NCBI RefSeq assembly: GCF_018691265.1
Contig: NW_024881324.1
Span: 9,427,730 to 9,491,729, forward strand
Source: Tyto alba
Taxonomy: Eukaryota; Chordata; Aves; Strigiformes; Tytonidae
Reading direction: 5' to 3'
Length of the DNA: 64,000 nucleotides
Below are positions 38,990-51,100 of the stretch, piece after piece (position 1 is the first letter of the stretch; the number at the start of each line of letters is the position of its first letter). The notes beneath the pieces were generated by a model. The model was not told where the DNA came from. It searched no databases and was given only the letters and a program-made list of their open reading frames with translations. A program made the translations under genes and the position numbers.

Positions 38990-39762
38990 CAAGTCCCTCA
39001 TGAAGTTCAACAAGGGGAACTGCAAATTCCTGCACCTGGGGAACAACCACCCCATGCACCAGTTTATGCTGGGGGCTGCCCACCTGGAGAGCAGCTTGGC
39101 AGAAAAGGACTGGGAGTCCTGGTGGACAAGTTGAACATGAGCCGGTGATGTGCCCCTGCAGCAAAGGAGGCTGAGGGAATCCTGGGCTGCGTGAGAAGGA
39201 ACACTGCCGGTAGGGCGAGGGAGGTGATCCTTCCCCTCTTCTCAGCACTGGTGAGGCCACACCTGGAGTGCTGGGTCCAGTTCTGGGCTCCCCAGTTCGA
39301 GAGACATAGGCATACTGGAGTCAGTCCAGTGAGGGGCCACGAAGGCGATGAAGAGACTGGAGCACCTCTCGCAGGAGGAAGGGCTGAGAGAGTTGGGACC
39401 ATTCAGCCTGGAGAAGAGAAGGCTCAGGGGAAATCTGTTAATGTGTATAAATACCTGAAGGGAGAATGAAAAGAAGACAGGCCCAGGCTTACTGGTGCCC
39501 AGTGACAGGACCGGAAGCACTGGGCACAAACTGGAACACAGGAGGTTCCCTCTGACCATCATGAAACACTTTTTCACCGTGCAGGTGACTGAGCGCTGGC
39601 ACAGGTTGCCCAGAGACGCGGTGCTGTCTCCATCCTTGCAGATATTCAAAAGCCGCACGGATGCAGCCCTGGCTCTAGGCTGCCCTGCTTGAGCAGGGGG
39701 AGGTTGGACCAGGTGACCTCCCGACTTCCCTGCCAGCCGCCACCATTCTGTGATTCTGTGAT
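38990..39762 (+). mobile_element. CR1 LINE, 5'-truncated, with broken RT ORF
   Basis: About 770 bases of the 3' part of an avian CR1. Pieces of ORF2 are readable in different frames: LMKFNKGNCKFLHLG and MHQFMLGAAHLESSL at the left, then [19 protein letters not shown], then DRTGSTGHKLEHRRFPLTI and TERWHRLPRDAVLSPSL. Frame changes and internal stops show that it is dead. It ends in the CR1 tail, caccattctgtgattctgtg. It lies 2 kb beyond the CAP2 3' end in the same orientation. Confidence 0.95.
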
Positions 39763-42700
39763 ACTTGCTTAGTTATTTGGAATACTGGTTACCAGGAATT
39801 AGTGGGGAAGTACCGAGGTAGCGGTGGCGTGCAGCCACAAGATGGCAGAACCAGCCGAGGCCCAGGCCCCCGCCAGCTCTGCGCGAAACAAAACGGCAGG
39901 ACCACAGCACTGAGACAGGACATGCACGCCCTTTGCCAAAGGAGCTGGGGAATTCTACTCTCCAGAAGTCACTGTGGAAACATTTAAAGATTACTTTGGT
40001 CTTTAAATCACCATCTTGGTAAAAGGAGAAGGTTTGATTGGGATGAACAAGAAAAAACAACTACTTGTTACCAATGATTAATTTGATCTTTTGGTTTTTT
40101 TGAACACTGCTAAGCATATCCCCATTAAAAGCACATTAAAAAAAAAAAAAAAAGATTGAACTTAAAAGTAATATTTAACAGAGCTGTTAAAGATAAAAGA
40201 ATAAGCAATTTCAAGTCTGCATTTGAAAACCAAAAATCTTTTCAATGTCCTAGGGAATTAGGCACTTGCTAAGGCTTCCCAGTGCTATAGTTATTACCCA
40301 GACAAACCATTCTTGTTCTCTTTTCCGAGTCCTCAGTGTATCTGGATCTGCACGAGTTCTTTCAATGTTACTGTATGGTACGCACGTTCATAAACCCGTG
40401 CCTCACATTTCTTCCCTAGAGATCAAGCATTTGTCCATTTGAAATCCTTCAGGGGCTCAACTCAGCCTGCACCTTTAGTACACTCTCCTGATCTGCTGTT
40501 GCTCCTTCTAAAATGTGGAAGCAGCTGCCTCCAGACAAATGGAGGTAACGTTCACTTGATTATACGGTATGCGAGCAAGCAGAGCAGTTATCAAGAACAT
40601 GTAGGACAGATTCAGTTCCCCTGCTGCAGGTGATCAGGGCCCACTGCTGTGAAAATATTGCCCACAAGTAGCTGTTGCCCTCAGAAAGTGCCTATACACA
40701 GGCCCCTGACATACGAAGCAGTCATTAGATAAAAATGATCAATAACACTCCGCAAGGAAAGTTCTGACTACCAGAAAACAAGAACCTACCTGAAATGATC
40801 CTGAAAAAACATTTTGGGTGCCAAACTTTTGTGTAAGTACAGAGAAAACTCCCTCTCCACCCCCCAAAACTCAGAGGTGATCTTCTAGGCTTAACCCTGC
40901 TTCCCTGAGTCCTGCTGCATGCCAAGGACCCTACCTGATCACCACTGACCACCGAAGACTCTTCTCCTCCAAACCCCAAGCTCCTGTGCTGCTTTGACAG
41001 AGGCACAATCGTATTTCCTCTCTGGCAACACTGAAGAATCTGATAGGGAATTGGGTAACTGGTAAGGCTTCCGAGTGCCACCCTCCTGAGTAAAGCTGTT
41101 GCCTGGTTACTCTTCATTCAAACCAGGTTAATGCAAAAGGCAAATAAAGGTATTTACACACAACTCCCAAAGCAGATAGTACTTGTAAACAGGCAATCAC
41201 ACTAAAAATCTGTGTATCCTAAAATAAATGTGGGAAAGTTCATTTTTCTCCAGCTGATTTGCTAGGGCCTTTTTATCCACTGTGACCACTAGGACTCTAT
41301 TTTCTGTCTGTATTACACCTGAAGTTGCATCTATTAGAAAGAAAATGCCTCTCAATGGACCATGATGGCTTTTAGAGCCAATCTCTCCTTCAAAATCCTC
41401 ACCTGCATGAGTCAGATTAGTTTCAGAGTGAAAGGCTAAATTGATTTCATTTGAGAGACAGTTGTGCCATTTTCCTACACTGAAATATATAGTGTTTTAC
41501 TTTATGCTTATTCAATGCATACATTTACATTTTGGCTCAGGTTTCATGTCCTATATCTGGCTGCTTGTCCCAACAGGGGGTAAAGTTCTCACTCTTCAGT
41601 GACTCAGTCTATGTGTTTCAGTAATGAAGGATCTTTTTAACCAACATTTGCATTAATTTCACTCTGTACATGAACATACATACTTGATACAAGTGTCTAA
41701 ATAGCATGAATACATGTAGGCTTCTGGGCACTACAATAATTAACCACTTTGGAATGACAAGAGGTTGCTGTTGATTCATGTCCAGCAACACTTCTACAAG
41801 GACTCTAAAAGAGCCCCTGTTATTAGAACACGATGCAGGAGATGGGATCTGCAGCCAACAAGCAAAGGAAGGAATTGAACTTCAGTTTCATACATCCAGA
41901 TGAATGCTTCAGCAAGTTATTGGTTTTAAAAGTTGTTTAAAACCCTGCCGTGAAAACAAGATGCTAGAACACATATCAAAAATGAGCAATGATAGGTCTC
42001 TCTACCTCTGAACAACAGCTAGATTTACAGCAGACCAGTGCTCTGCTACTTCCTATTGATTAGAAAAGATTCCCCACTCAAGAGTGACAGATCAGGCTTT
42101 TCAGCATTACCTATACTTAAAGAGCTTAAGATGAGATTCTAGATTCCCCTTAAACCTTAACTACTGCTGTATCAGCTTTTAGGTGCGTATTTCCCTTTTG
42201 ATCGAGTTCAAAACATTTCCTTTTGCCTAAATCTCATTTCTAGAGGATATTTAACTGCCAAGGCATTCAATCACTTATTTTCATCAACTGGTACAATGAA
42301 CTACCCAAGATTATCTCCCTTTCTGATTCTGCTCACAAGAGAAATCAAAGTAAAGTAGGGAGAAACTGATGCTGTGGAAGATTGTAAGTACTCCCGTAAC
42401 ACGTGCAGCAATGCGACACAGCAATGAAACAAGACCTTTGTCACCAAAAGCCTCAGCTGTGAGTTCCCCACCACTGGCAAGCCCTGTTGTCACAGCATCT
42501 CTCTATAATATGCATCACAGAATAGAATAATCTGAATGCTTGCAGCATTTGTGGGTTATTTTTTTAAGACAGAAGAATAGAAAACTAACACCTGAAAAAT
42601 CTGGGAATTAAGAAATATTACATTGTCTCTGTTATTCCCCTTCTCTCTGCTGTCAGTGATACAGGTTCACCTTGAGTACCCAGCATAATCGCACAGTGAG

Positions 42701-42858
42701 TTCTAAAGTTCTAACTGGTTATGCCTGTGTAATGCTGCTGGTGACCCTAAAATTTACATGTGACTGGCAGCATTACATGAAGCCTGCGAGATCTTGTAAT
42801 TTACCTTAAGTTCTGATATCTGGCTTGCAAAAACCTGTAGCCACACACACATACAAAC

Positions 42859-42859
<1 letters not shown>

Positions 42860-42890
<31 letters not shown>
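42860..42890. repeat. A31 homopolymer after a short CA run
   Basis: A perfect run of 31 A (or close to it, given sequencing limits) preceded by CACACACACATACAAACC. I see no processed gene copy in front of it, so it is more likely slippage-expanded simple sequence than a retrocopy tail. Confidence 0.85.
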
Positions 42891-42895
<5 letters not shown>

Positions 42896-43977
42896 CCTGA
42901 CACTGTTTGGTCCTGAAGGGTTTGTGGTGAAAACTCAATTTTAAGGAAATTTAAATAGACTGTAGCTGATGAAAGAACTGGAATATTATAAAGGAAGAAG
43001 CTCAGTTATGTTACTTTTACTGTCAGTCTTCCAAGCTAGTTTTTCTGTTAGGAGGAGTTACTATCTAACCTAAGACCTGGTTTTCTTCTATACACTTGTT
43101 TGTCTATCTTCCTTCTTTTCTTCCATTCTTCAATGTCCTTCCTAATCATGCTGAAACTTGCTATGTTTCCCAAATCATTTACCCGTATTGATTTCACCCA
43201 GGTCAATGTTACAAAACACATACCATTGTAATTAGAACCGTATCTACATAACAAGTGCCAGCACCCAACATAACTGCATTTAATTAGAGTGGTATGGGTT
43301 ATTGGCTAAGCACTTTGTCAATTCACCTCAGCTTGCCTATGAGAGACTCAAATCACAGAAACAACATCAGTTTTTAAATGAGTTAGGGTTACACGGGAAA
43401 AGGAATGTATTTGGTTTATTCTAACAGGGAGAGGGAGAAACTTTTTTTTTTTTTCAGCTGTGCTATTTGCTGTTAAAAATGGGAAACACTCCATGTTTAT
43501 AGTATATATTACCACTTCATTCAGTACGGAGTTATGCTCATCCGTGTTATACAGAACTCGTCGTCTGGTTGAGATGCTTAATAGTATACAGGAACCCTAA
43601 GTATTAAAAATTAATTTGGAGAACAGCATTTAAACTTGTTGCAGTGCCACTGGTTCTTTGTTCAGAGTTTTTGCACAGGAAGAACATGAACGTGACAGGG
43701 GGAAAGGTGAAAAAGGGGAGGTGGAAAAGCAAGCAATATTTAAGACAACAAAAATCAAACTGCAGAAGTACGCAAGAGCAGTTTAACACCTTTTTCCTCT
43801 CTCTACGAAGAATCTCAACCTACCTCCCATTAGCTGAGAGTGTTTAGAAAGTTGCTAGAGGCCAGGAACAGCAGCTGCCCCCGCAGGAGGGGGAACTGTT
43901 CGGAAGCTAGGCGATGCCTTATTTACACTTGGATTTATGACCTCATCTACCGCGGCCCACGACGAGCGATATCTCTC

Positions 43978-43985
43978 TGACGTGG
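43978..43985 (+). promoter_or_regulatory. UPRE/ATF6-like motif TGACGTGG
   Basis: An exact match to the core recognised by ATF6/XBP1 (TGACGTGG), about 620 bp before the FAM8A1 start codon. A CCACG half-site lies at 43957-43961. The same octamer also resembles a CRE half-site. Function is inferred. Confidence 0.4.
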
Positions 43986-44564
43986 GCCAAATCCAGCCGC
44001 CAGCCGAGCCCAGGACCGGCAGCCGTTCACTCTCTATCCCCCCCCGCCAAGCACGTTTGGCGAGGGAGCATTTTGGAAACCCAGGCTGGCAGGGAAGATG
44101 GAGACTCCCCTCAGCACAAGACGCGGGAGCAGCTAACCCCAGAGCCCACCGCCGGCTTTCACAGCTACGGAAACCAGGCCGGGGGGGGCTTTGGCTGAGG
44201 AGAAGGACGACCCCGCGCCGTGCTGAGGGGACCGCCGCGACAACGGAGCAGCCGCGGGCAGGAAACTCTGGTGTTTATGCTAAGGAAAAATAATTACGTG
44301 CTTTCTAAACGGACACAGCCGCCTCCACAGCGTGAACTCGCCTGCCTCCGTCCCTCCCCTCCCCCCCGCCGCCTTTTCGCTTGGAACCGCCCCGGGCGGC
44401 CCGCGGCCCCGCCTCAGCGCCCGGCGGTACCATCTCACGAGGAGGGGGGAAGCTTTGTTCTTCCCTGGCGCAGCGGCTGCGTTCCCCCAGGGCTCCGCCT
44501 CCCGTTTGGTCCCTTCCTCTGCTTGCCCCCCCTCGCTGAGTGGGAGAGGCGAGGCGTCTTCCCC

Positions 44565-44574
44565 GCGCATGCGC
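44565..44574. promoter_or_regulatory. NRF1-type site GCGCATGCGC
   Basis: A perfect palindromic NRF1 motif 33 bp before the FAM8A1 ATG. NRF1 sites are typical of TATA-less CpG promoters and sit near transcription starts. The ATG inside the motif (44569) also opens an upstream overlapping frame if the transcript starts before it. Confidence 0.65.
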
Positions 44575-44606
44575 GGTGAGGGAAGGCCCTCAGCGTCAGA
44601 GGGGAG

Positions 44607-45168
44607 ATGGCGGAGCCGGGAGCGGGCCGCACCGGCGCTGAGGCGGCGGCGGCGATGGCGGAGGGCGGCAGCGAGAAGAGGAGCGACGGCCTCACCGAAG
44701 GGGAGCCCGCCGCCACCGCCGCCGAGCCGTCACCGCCGCGCCCTCCTCCGGCGGCCGCTGCGGGGGGGGAGGGCGGCGGGGCGAAGCCGCTGAGCGCGGC
44801 GGAGTACGCGCGGCGCGTCCACCAGTGGCTGTGGGACTCGTACTGCGGGTACCTCAGCTGGCAGGGCTGCCTGCCCGCCCTCCTCGCCGCCGCCCCCCAT
44901 CGCGTCGCCGCGCCGCCGCCGCCCCCCCCTCCTCCTCCTCCTCCTGCTTCTTCTTCCCCTCCGCCCGCAGCGGCCGCCGCCGCCTACTACAGCCCCTTCT
45001 ACCTCTTCGCTCCGGCGCCGGCCCACACGGCCGCTGCCGGGCCGGGGCCCCGCGCTGCCGCCGCTGCCCCCCCGGCTTGGCCGGGCGCGGCGGGAAGGTT
45101 GACCCCCCTGCCCAGGGCGGCCGGCGGCACCAGCGGCACCCCCCCCAGGGAGACGGGGCGGCCGGCGG
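44607..45168 (+). CDS. FAM8A1: FAM8A1 coding exon 1
   Basis: This exon encodes 187 residues plus one base and lies wholly inside the CpG island. It has alanine runs (A6) and a proline run (P11, CCG/CCC/CCT codons). The recognisable anchor is residues about 62-82 (LSAAEYARRVHQWLWDSYCGY). The exon ends TGRPAG before GTGAGT. Two long antisense frames (44730-45401 and 44280-44570) are GC-driven shadows. Confidence 0.92.
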
Positions 45169-48100
45169 GTGAGTGCGGGCCGGGGGTCGGGAGCGGCGTT
45201 TTGGAGGGGGAAGCCGAGTGTGTGGGGGGGTGGGGGGTGGAGTGGTGGTGTCGCTGCGCCTTGTGAAAGGTGACAGCCCCCCGAATGCCTACTCTGAATC
45301 CAGGACTTAATCCGTAAGGAGGTTTGGGAGGGTTGCATAGAGCTTGTAATGTGCTTTTGTGGATGCGGGGTTTGTCTTTTTTCAGTGAAACTTGTGGTCA
45401 CGCATCTAGCTTTGCAAGTAGCCTGTTTGGATGGTGAAATCTAAACCGACTGTCAGTTTTAGTGGGCTCTTGGTGCTCAAATAAAGTCACTTAATGAAAT
45501 TGAAGCAGAGAAGCAAAAGCAGGCTGACATTGAGCAAGATAGCAGCAGGGCCTGAGATACACAAAAGCCTGTTACGGCTACAAATGTTGAAGGTAGTGCA
45601 TAGCAGTGCTTCTGTTTATATTTGTTCGAGAGTAAGACACTTGCACTGATCACATCGGAGAGAAAACCTGGAGCACAAGCATTTCTTCTCAAGTCGAGGA
45701 GTGCCTAGGTGACATTCCCTGAATGTTTGGTAGCAGCTTGAGTAATGGTAACGGTGGAGCAGAGCACTGCTGGAGAACTCTGGAAGAAAGCCACATCTCT
45801 TTCTGCAGGGCAAAGTGCGGCATTGCTGATACGTAACATTGTTTAGAAGCTGGGTGTGAGGGGAGACTGGTTTTAGTTTCTTTCTTTTGAAGGGAAGGGA
45901 TCTAGCTTTTGAACTTGTTTCCTGGGGTTTTGAGCAGGTGTTGTTTAAACAAAGTTGTAACACAAAGTAGCATTTTCTTTAATTGTTCCATGATTCTCAG
46001 TGATAGATTGCTTACAAACAGATACTGCCAGTCATTGAAAAAGAGGATATGGATAGAGGCTCGACTGAAATGATTCTTGGATTTTTACCTAGTTCTTCAG
46101 GAACTAATTCCATATATTAAAAATAATTTAGGGCATGAATAGCATTTCATGCTGCTGAACATGTTTATTCTGAACGTTAGATCCTGTTGCGACCCTTGGC
46201 CCTCTTAAGGGAACTCTGTACCTGGTACAGCGATACAGTTCTAAACAAAGACTGTGGTGCCGGTGCTTTGGCCCCAGATGGCAGATGGAGGAATCTGCAG
46301 CAGCTGAAGTGATTACGGCTCCTTCTTTTCTACTGGAGATTATTGCCCACACAGCAGGCTTGGAGGGCAGGTCATGTATCTGTCCCCGTGCCATTGCAGT
46401 TTACAGCCTGGTGTGTTTACGTAAGCTGAAATAAGTGACAGCTTATGGTAATGTTGCAGATTTTAAACTGGGATGTGGAAAAGTGGAATTAGGAACTGCC
46501 TCTCCCAGTCCCAGCTGCCTGCAGGTGTGTGTCAGGGCAGGGATATTAGCAGCACTCCGGGCAGTAGCAGGCTTTTTGTGGACGGTCGTCATGATTTAAG
46601 ACGCTTCCTCCCCTCACCCCTCCCTGCCTTACTGCAGGAGATTACCGCTCTTCTGCGGGGAACAGGAGGTCAGAAAACACCTCCGAGCCTCAGCTGCCCT
46701 GTCGCTGAGTGGTGCAAACCCGTCTTTATTACTAGCTTAATGTCAGATCCCAGACTTTGAGCCAAGATGGATGTGTGTTGCGTTTGGCTGGCCCGGTCAT
46801 GCAAATAGTAACCGCTGGCAAAACAGTGGATTTCGGATATGAGGAACATCTCAAGTCACTGCAATGGAAGTCTGCCAGAGTCTAAGGGTTGCCAGGGCTT
46901 CCTAATATAATGGAGTTTAACATAATGTGAATACTTATTTTCTTAGCCCCACTTAGCTTCTTCCTTATTCAGTCCTTGAATCTAATATATTCAAATGAAA
47001 CTCTGCCACTAACTTCAACAAATGTGCTCCTTTTAACAGAGCAAATAGGTGCTTTTGTCTGACCCTGTAGGCTCAGGCCGGGACTGGGAGGCTCCTTTCT
47101 GCCTTAGTTGAAGAATCTGTAATTAGAATTTAGTTGACAACTTGGAGATGCTTTTGCCAATGAGAATTTAATCCATTTTAACATTATATATATAACAGTT
47201 ATGCTACTTGATAGTTTCAATGCAGAATTAACAGTGAAATGGGAAACAAAGAGATATAAACAAGGTATGTTAAATAAGAACTTGCTCTTACCTAATCACT
47301 GCTTGATTATACTTGCCCCATTTAAAAAGAGCCCAAGTGCTGTGGGCCTTCAGTTTTGCTCACATAGCTTGTGAGGCCAAGACTGGCAGTTATCAGTCTC
47401 AGCAGTTGAACGGTGGAGGCTTATTCTAAGTGAAATTTGATGACATTTTTTGAAATTGGAGAGAGGGAATGAGATTTGCTTTCCTCTTGCCTTTTTTCCT
47501 TTCCCTGTGCATGGGGGTAGGCATTCTCAGAAATACTAAGAAACATAGTCTCTCTTTTCCACAAGTTACATCTAGTAGTACTTGGGTATTTCCAGAGGAA
47601 GTTTTGATGCGAGTCCTTGCTGGTTTCCTGACAGTCACATTCAGGAAATAGAGGGGTAGGTGGGTCCAGATGAAATTATTTTGCAATTCCTTGGAAACTT
47701 TCTAAGATACTCTTTGAGGTTTTTTTTGCTTTTATCATCCAACGTAGCATTAGCAACAAAAGCTTTTAAAGTGACAGCTTGCTTTGTCCATGTGCACTTG
47801 GCCAATTAAATAGGAGAAGTGTGTTACATTTTCTGGCTCATGGTAGGGCAGCGCGCTGTGTTTTATTGTAATAAGTAGTCTATAGGAATGTTTATGTCAA
47901 ATATGACTAATATTCTCATCAGCTCCTGTTTCTGGGTCTGACTGGAGACAAAATAGGCTGGTTTGCTTTCAGAGAGCTGGTACTTGGTACATATGGAAGC
48001 CTTGCTGCTGAGCAATAGAAAAGTTGTGGTAGATCTAGCTTTCCTTTTATCTGAACTCTCAGGTTTACTGAAATCTCTTCTCTAGGAGGCTGTTCTAAAC

Positions 48101-51100
48101 AAAAGAACACAAAAATTGATACATCTTCAATGTACTTTGGTTCTTTAGCGGGATGTGATTTTGTCTGTAATCCTGATTATGAGGGGACTCAGTTCTGAAA
48201 GAGTTTGATTTAATTTAAGAAGGTTCTTATAACTTGATTTAAACAATTCAGATCATTTTTTATTTGTACACTTCTAGAATTTTTCTCAAAGATGGTGTGA
48301 GCTGAGATCAAGACCTTGATTATGTTCTTGCAGGGAGATTAATGTGAAATGTTCTTGAGATGATAGTGTTAACTTTGCGTTCGTGCAGTAAAATCTGGGT
48401 AACATGAACTATTTCTCTTACAGGTCGGGAGTTCATTATCCCATCGTTGGCACACAGGTTCATAGCAGAGATGGTGGATTTTTTTATCTTGTTCTTTATA
48501 AAGGCAACCATTGTTTTAAGTATTATGCACCTCAGTGGAATAAAGTAAGTTGAACTATTTAAAGCTTTGGTATATATGGCTTTAAGCTCTTCATGCTCTC
48601 TGAGGTGCCATGATGTATATATGGTATGCTTATGCATGTGATGGCACTTAATAACTGTCAAAAGTTGAGGGAAAGCACCACTAGGTTAACCTCCTTTTTA
48701 AATACTTCCTGATTTTGGGTCGGCTGGTAGAAACAGAATTTGTACAGGTGTCTTCATAGGCTCACAAACCCTTTACTAAGGCTAGATTAAACTTGCACTC
48801 TGATTTTTTGGGGGGCAATAGCAAGATTTTTTAAAAGTCATTTAAAAATTTCAAAGAAAAACATGGACAAATAAACTTGTTGTTTTTTAAACAGCCTTTA
48901 AAAATGTACTGGATCTGTTTGGGATGGAGTTAATTCTCTTCCCAGCATCTCCTATCCTGCTGTGTTTTAGATGTGTGACCAAAACAATGGTAACGCACAA
49001 CAACAAAAAATTCATATCCTGCATGTCAGATATGTATGCACTTTAAAAATACAGCCCGATTGCTGGGAATGCTGCCATGCTGCAGTCTTTACTGGGCATA
49101 AGATGGGTTTCTTAAAAGGTATGATTATGCATCATGTATATCAACTGTACACTAGACAGAGATTCTTCGTTTCACATTTTTAGACTCGAAGGTAATCATT
49201 TACCTCAAAGACTGTTTCTTCTGTAACTGTAGATATCTTATTCCGTAGCTCATTTAGTTCGTCTGCTTTGGGTTGGTGTAATCAAATATTTCGGTCCGAT
49301 TAAATGAGACCTTGGTGTAGTCAGTAATTCCATTACTGTACAAACACAATCGGAGTTTTCTGCTAAAGAGCCTTCCAAATGCTGAGTGACCGTAAACTGA
49401 TATTATGGAGATAACATCTTCCGGACACCTTAAACGGCTGCTTGAAAGGTGTGTGGAAGAGGGTAAAATCTAAAACAGTAAATTTGTCAATGTAAATGGT
49501 CAGTGGTTTTTGTTCAGATAAGCATGCAATTAAAATGCTAAAGTCTCAGTTCTGTTTAGTTGCCAAAACCTCCAACTCTAACCTGACAGCTTGTATTTCC
49601 ATTTTGGTTTTAGTAGGCTGAGATTGATATAAAACGAAGCACTCGGAAAGATGGGGAACAACTGTTGCTTCTGAAAAGTAGTGAAGGTGACAGAAAGAGA
49701 GGGAACCTTTTCCAGTTATTTTACAGTATATTCAATATTGCTACTTTTGCAAGAGCCAATAAGTTGCTTATGGGTAACTCCAGAGAAACATTCTGGGGTT
49801 TTTTTTGCTTGTGAGATGTGGTGTGCTTGAGGTCAGGCTGAGGAGTTGGGATGAAAAAAAAATACAAAAAAAAAATACATCCCGGCAGGCTCAAGACAGA
49901 CTTCTGGCCAAGGTGGTATTGAAGGGAAACGCAGGTTCTGCCACACTTATTTTTTTTAATTCCTTATCTTTTTTGATCCTTAAGTCTGAATAAAGAGGAG
50001 GGCAAGTAGTACAAATATGGATGGGCTGTTTTGAAGTGGGACTGCACATTTCTTTGTGAGTAGTAGTTCTCACTTAGATGTGTGAGTGCGAAGTCCTTGC
50101 CTAATATGTTTCATATGTGTATGGCCATTCCAGCTATCAGATAAGACTGTTAAATCTGTAGAGTTTATCATGTGAAAATGCGCAGTTGACTCAAAATGGA
50201 TGTTTTGCATAGCTGCTTTGGGGTAAAAAGCTAAAGGTTTCGATTGCTTTAAAACTTCCTCTTGCATGCCATGATGCCTGCTTTACTGGTGAGCAGTGAA
50301 GACTACAGTGGCTCACGCAGAGGGAGGCAGGTCTCCCTTGCTTGCTTAGGGAGACTTGCAATTTCTCCCTTGCATTTATGGAGAGGAGTGCTGCCTTTTC
50401 CTTTTCCTCGAGAGCTTCTGTTAAGGAAGAAACTTGGATGCCTTCCATTCATACAGAGTTGGGAGATAAACAAGAGGTTCTGCGTGTGATCCCCTAACTA
50501 GGGTGAGAACTTTCAGAACGATTCAGCAGCTCTCTACTCAAGGACACTGTTCTGCAAAAGTGGTAATAAAGAATGAGCTTTTCTTAATGACACAGACAAA
50601 CCAAGCTGGGCAGCGACTCAGAGGGAGACCCGGTGCTCTGAGTTTTAGTGGCTTGTTTAGTATCAGAAAAGCCAAGGAACTTTTGTTCTTTTACTAATAC
50701 CAGAACTGAAGGAGCGAATTCTAGTATTAAAGGGGTAACATTGGTATCGGGAGAAGGATGGTGTTAAAGTTCAGTCTCCTTTTGTACAGGGACATCTCTA
50801 AATTTGCCATGCATTACATAATAGAAGAAATAGATGAAGATACATCCATGGAGGATTTGCAGAAAATGATGATAGTAGCTCTCATCTACAGGTTATTAGT
50901 CTGCTTCTATGAGGTAACTATTCATAAACGTTAACTTTTATAATTAATAGTTGTCAGTTGTTGAATAAACGTTTAAAAGATTTTTGTCACCATTAGTATA
51001 TAAAGTGAATCCTCTTTACAGTACTTTGCATTATGTTTAAGCTTGAGACATTCACGTAATTTTGACGAAAACGACACTTGCTACACCAACCAACAACCTG

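Larger units (their letters stand above)
36816..43920. other. CAP2-FAM8A1 intergenic region
   Basis: About 7 kb between the CAP2 3' end and the FAM8A1 CpG island. It contains a degenerate CR1 copy (38990-39762), a poly(A) run of 14 near 40138-40153, and an A31 tract at 42860-42890 preceded by a short CA run. The rest is unremarkable AT-rich sequence with no gene I can support. Confidence 0.7.
43930..45255 (+). promoter_or_regulatory. CpG island promoter of FAM8A1
   Basis: A sharp change from AT-rich flanks to dense CpG and GC boxes, covering the sequence upstream of FAM8A1, all of exon 1 and the start of intron 1. No TATA box is visible near the start codon. Candidate elements are TGACGTGG at 43978-43985 and the NRF1-type palindrome GCGCATGCGC at 44565-44574. 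The transcription start is not determined by sequence but probably lies between these two. Confidence 0.85.

Noticed and set aside
44730..45401. A 223-codon open frame antisense to FAM8A1 exon 1
   Set aside because: It consists of Arg/Gly/Ala-rich sequence produced by GC-rich DNA read backwards. It has no recognisable domain and is fully explained by exon 1 and the G-rich intron start.
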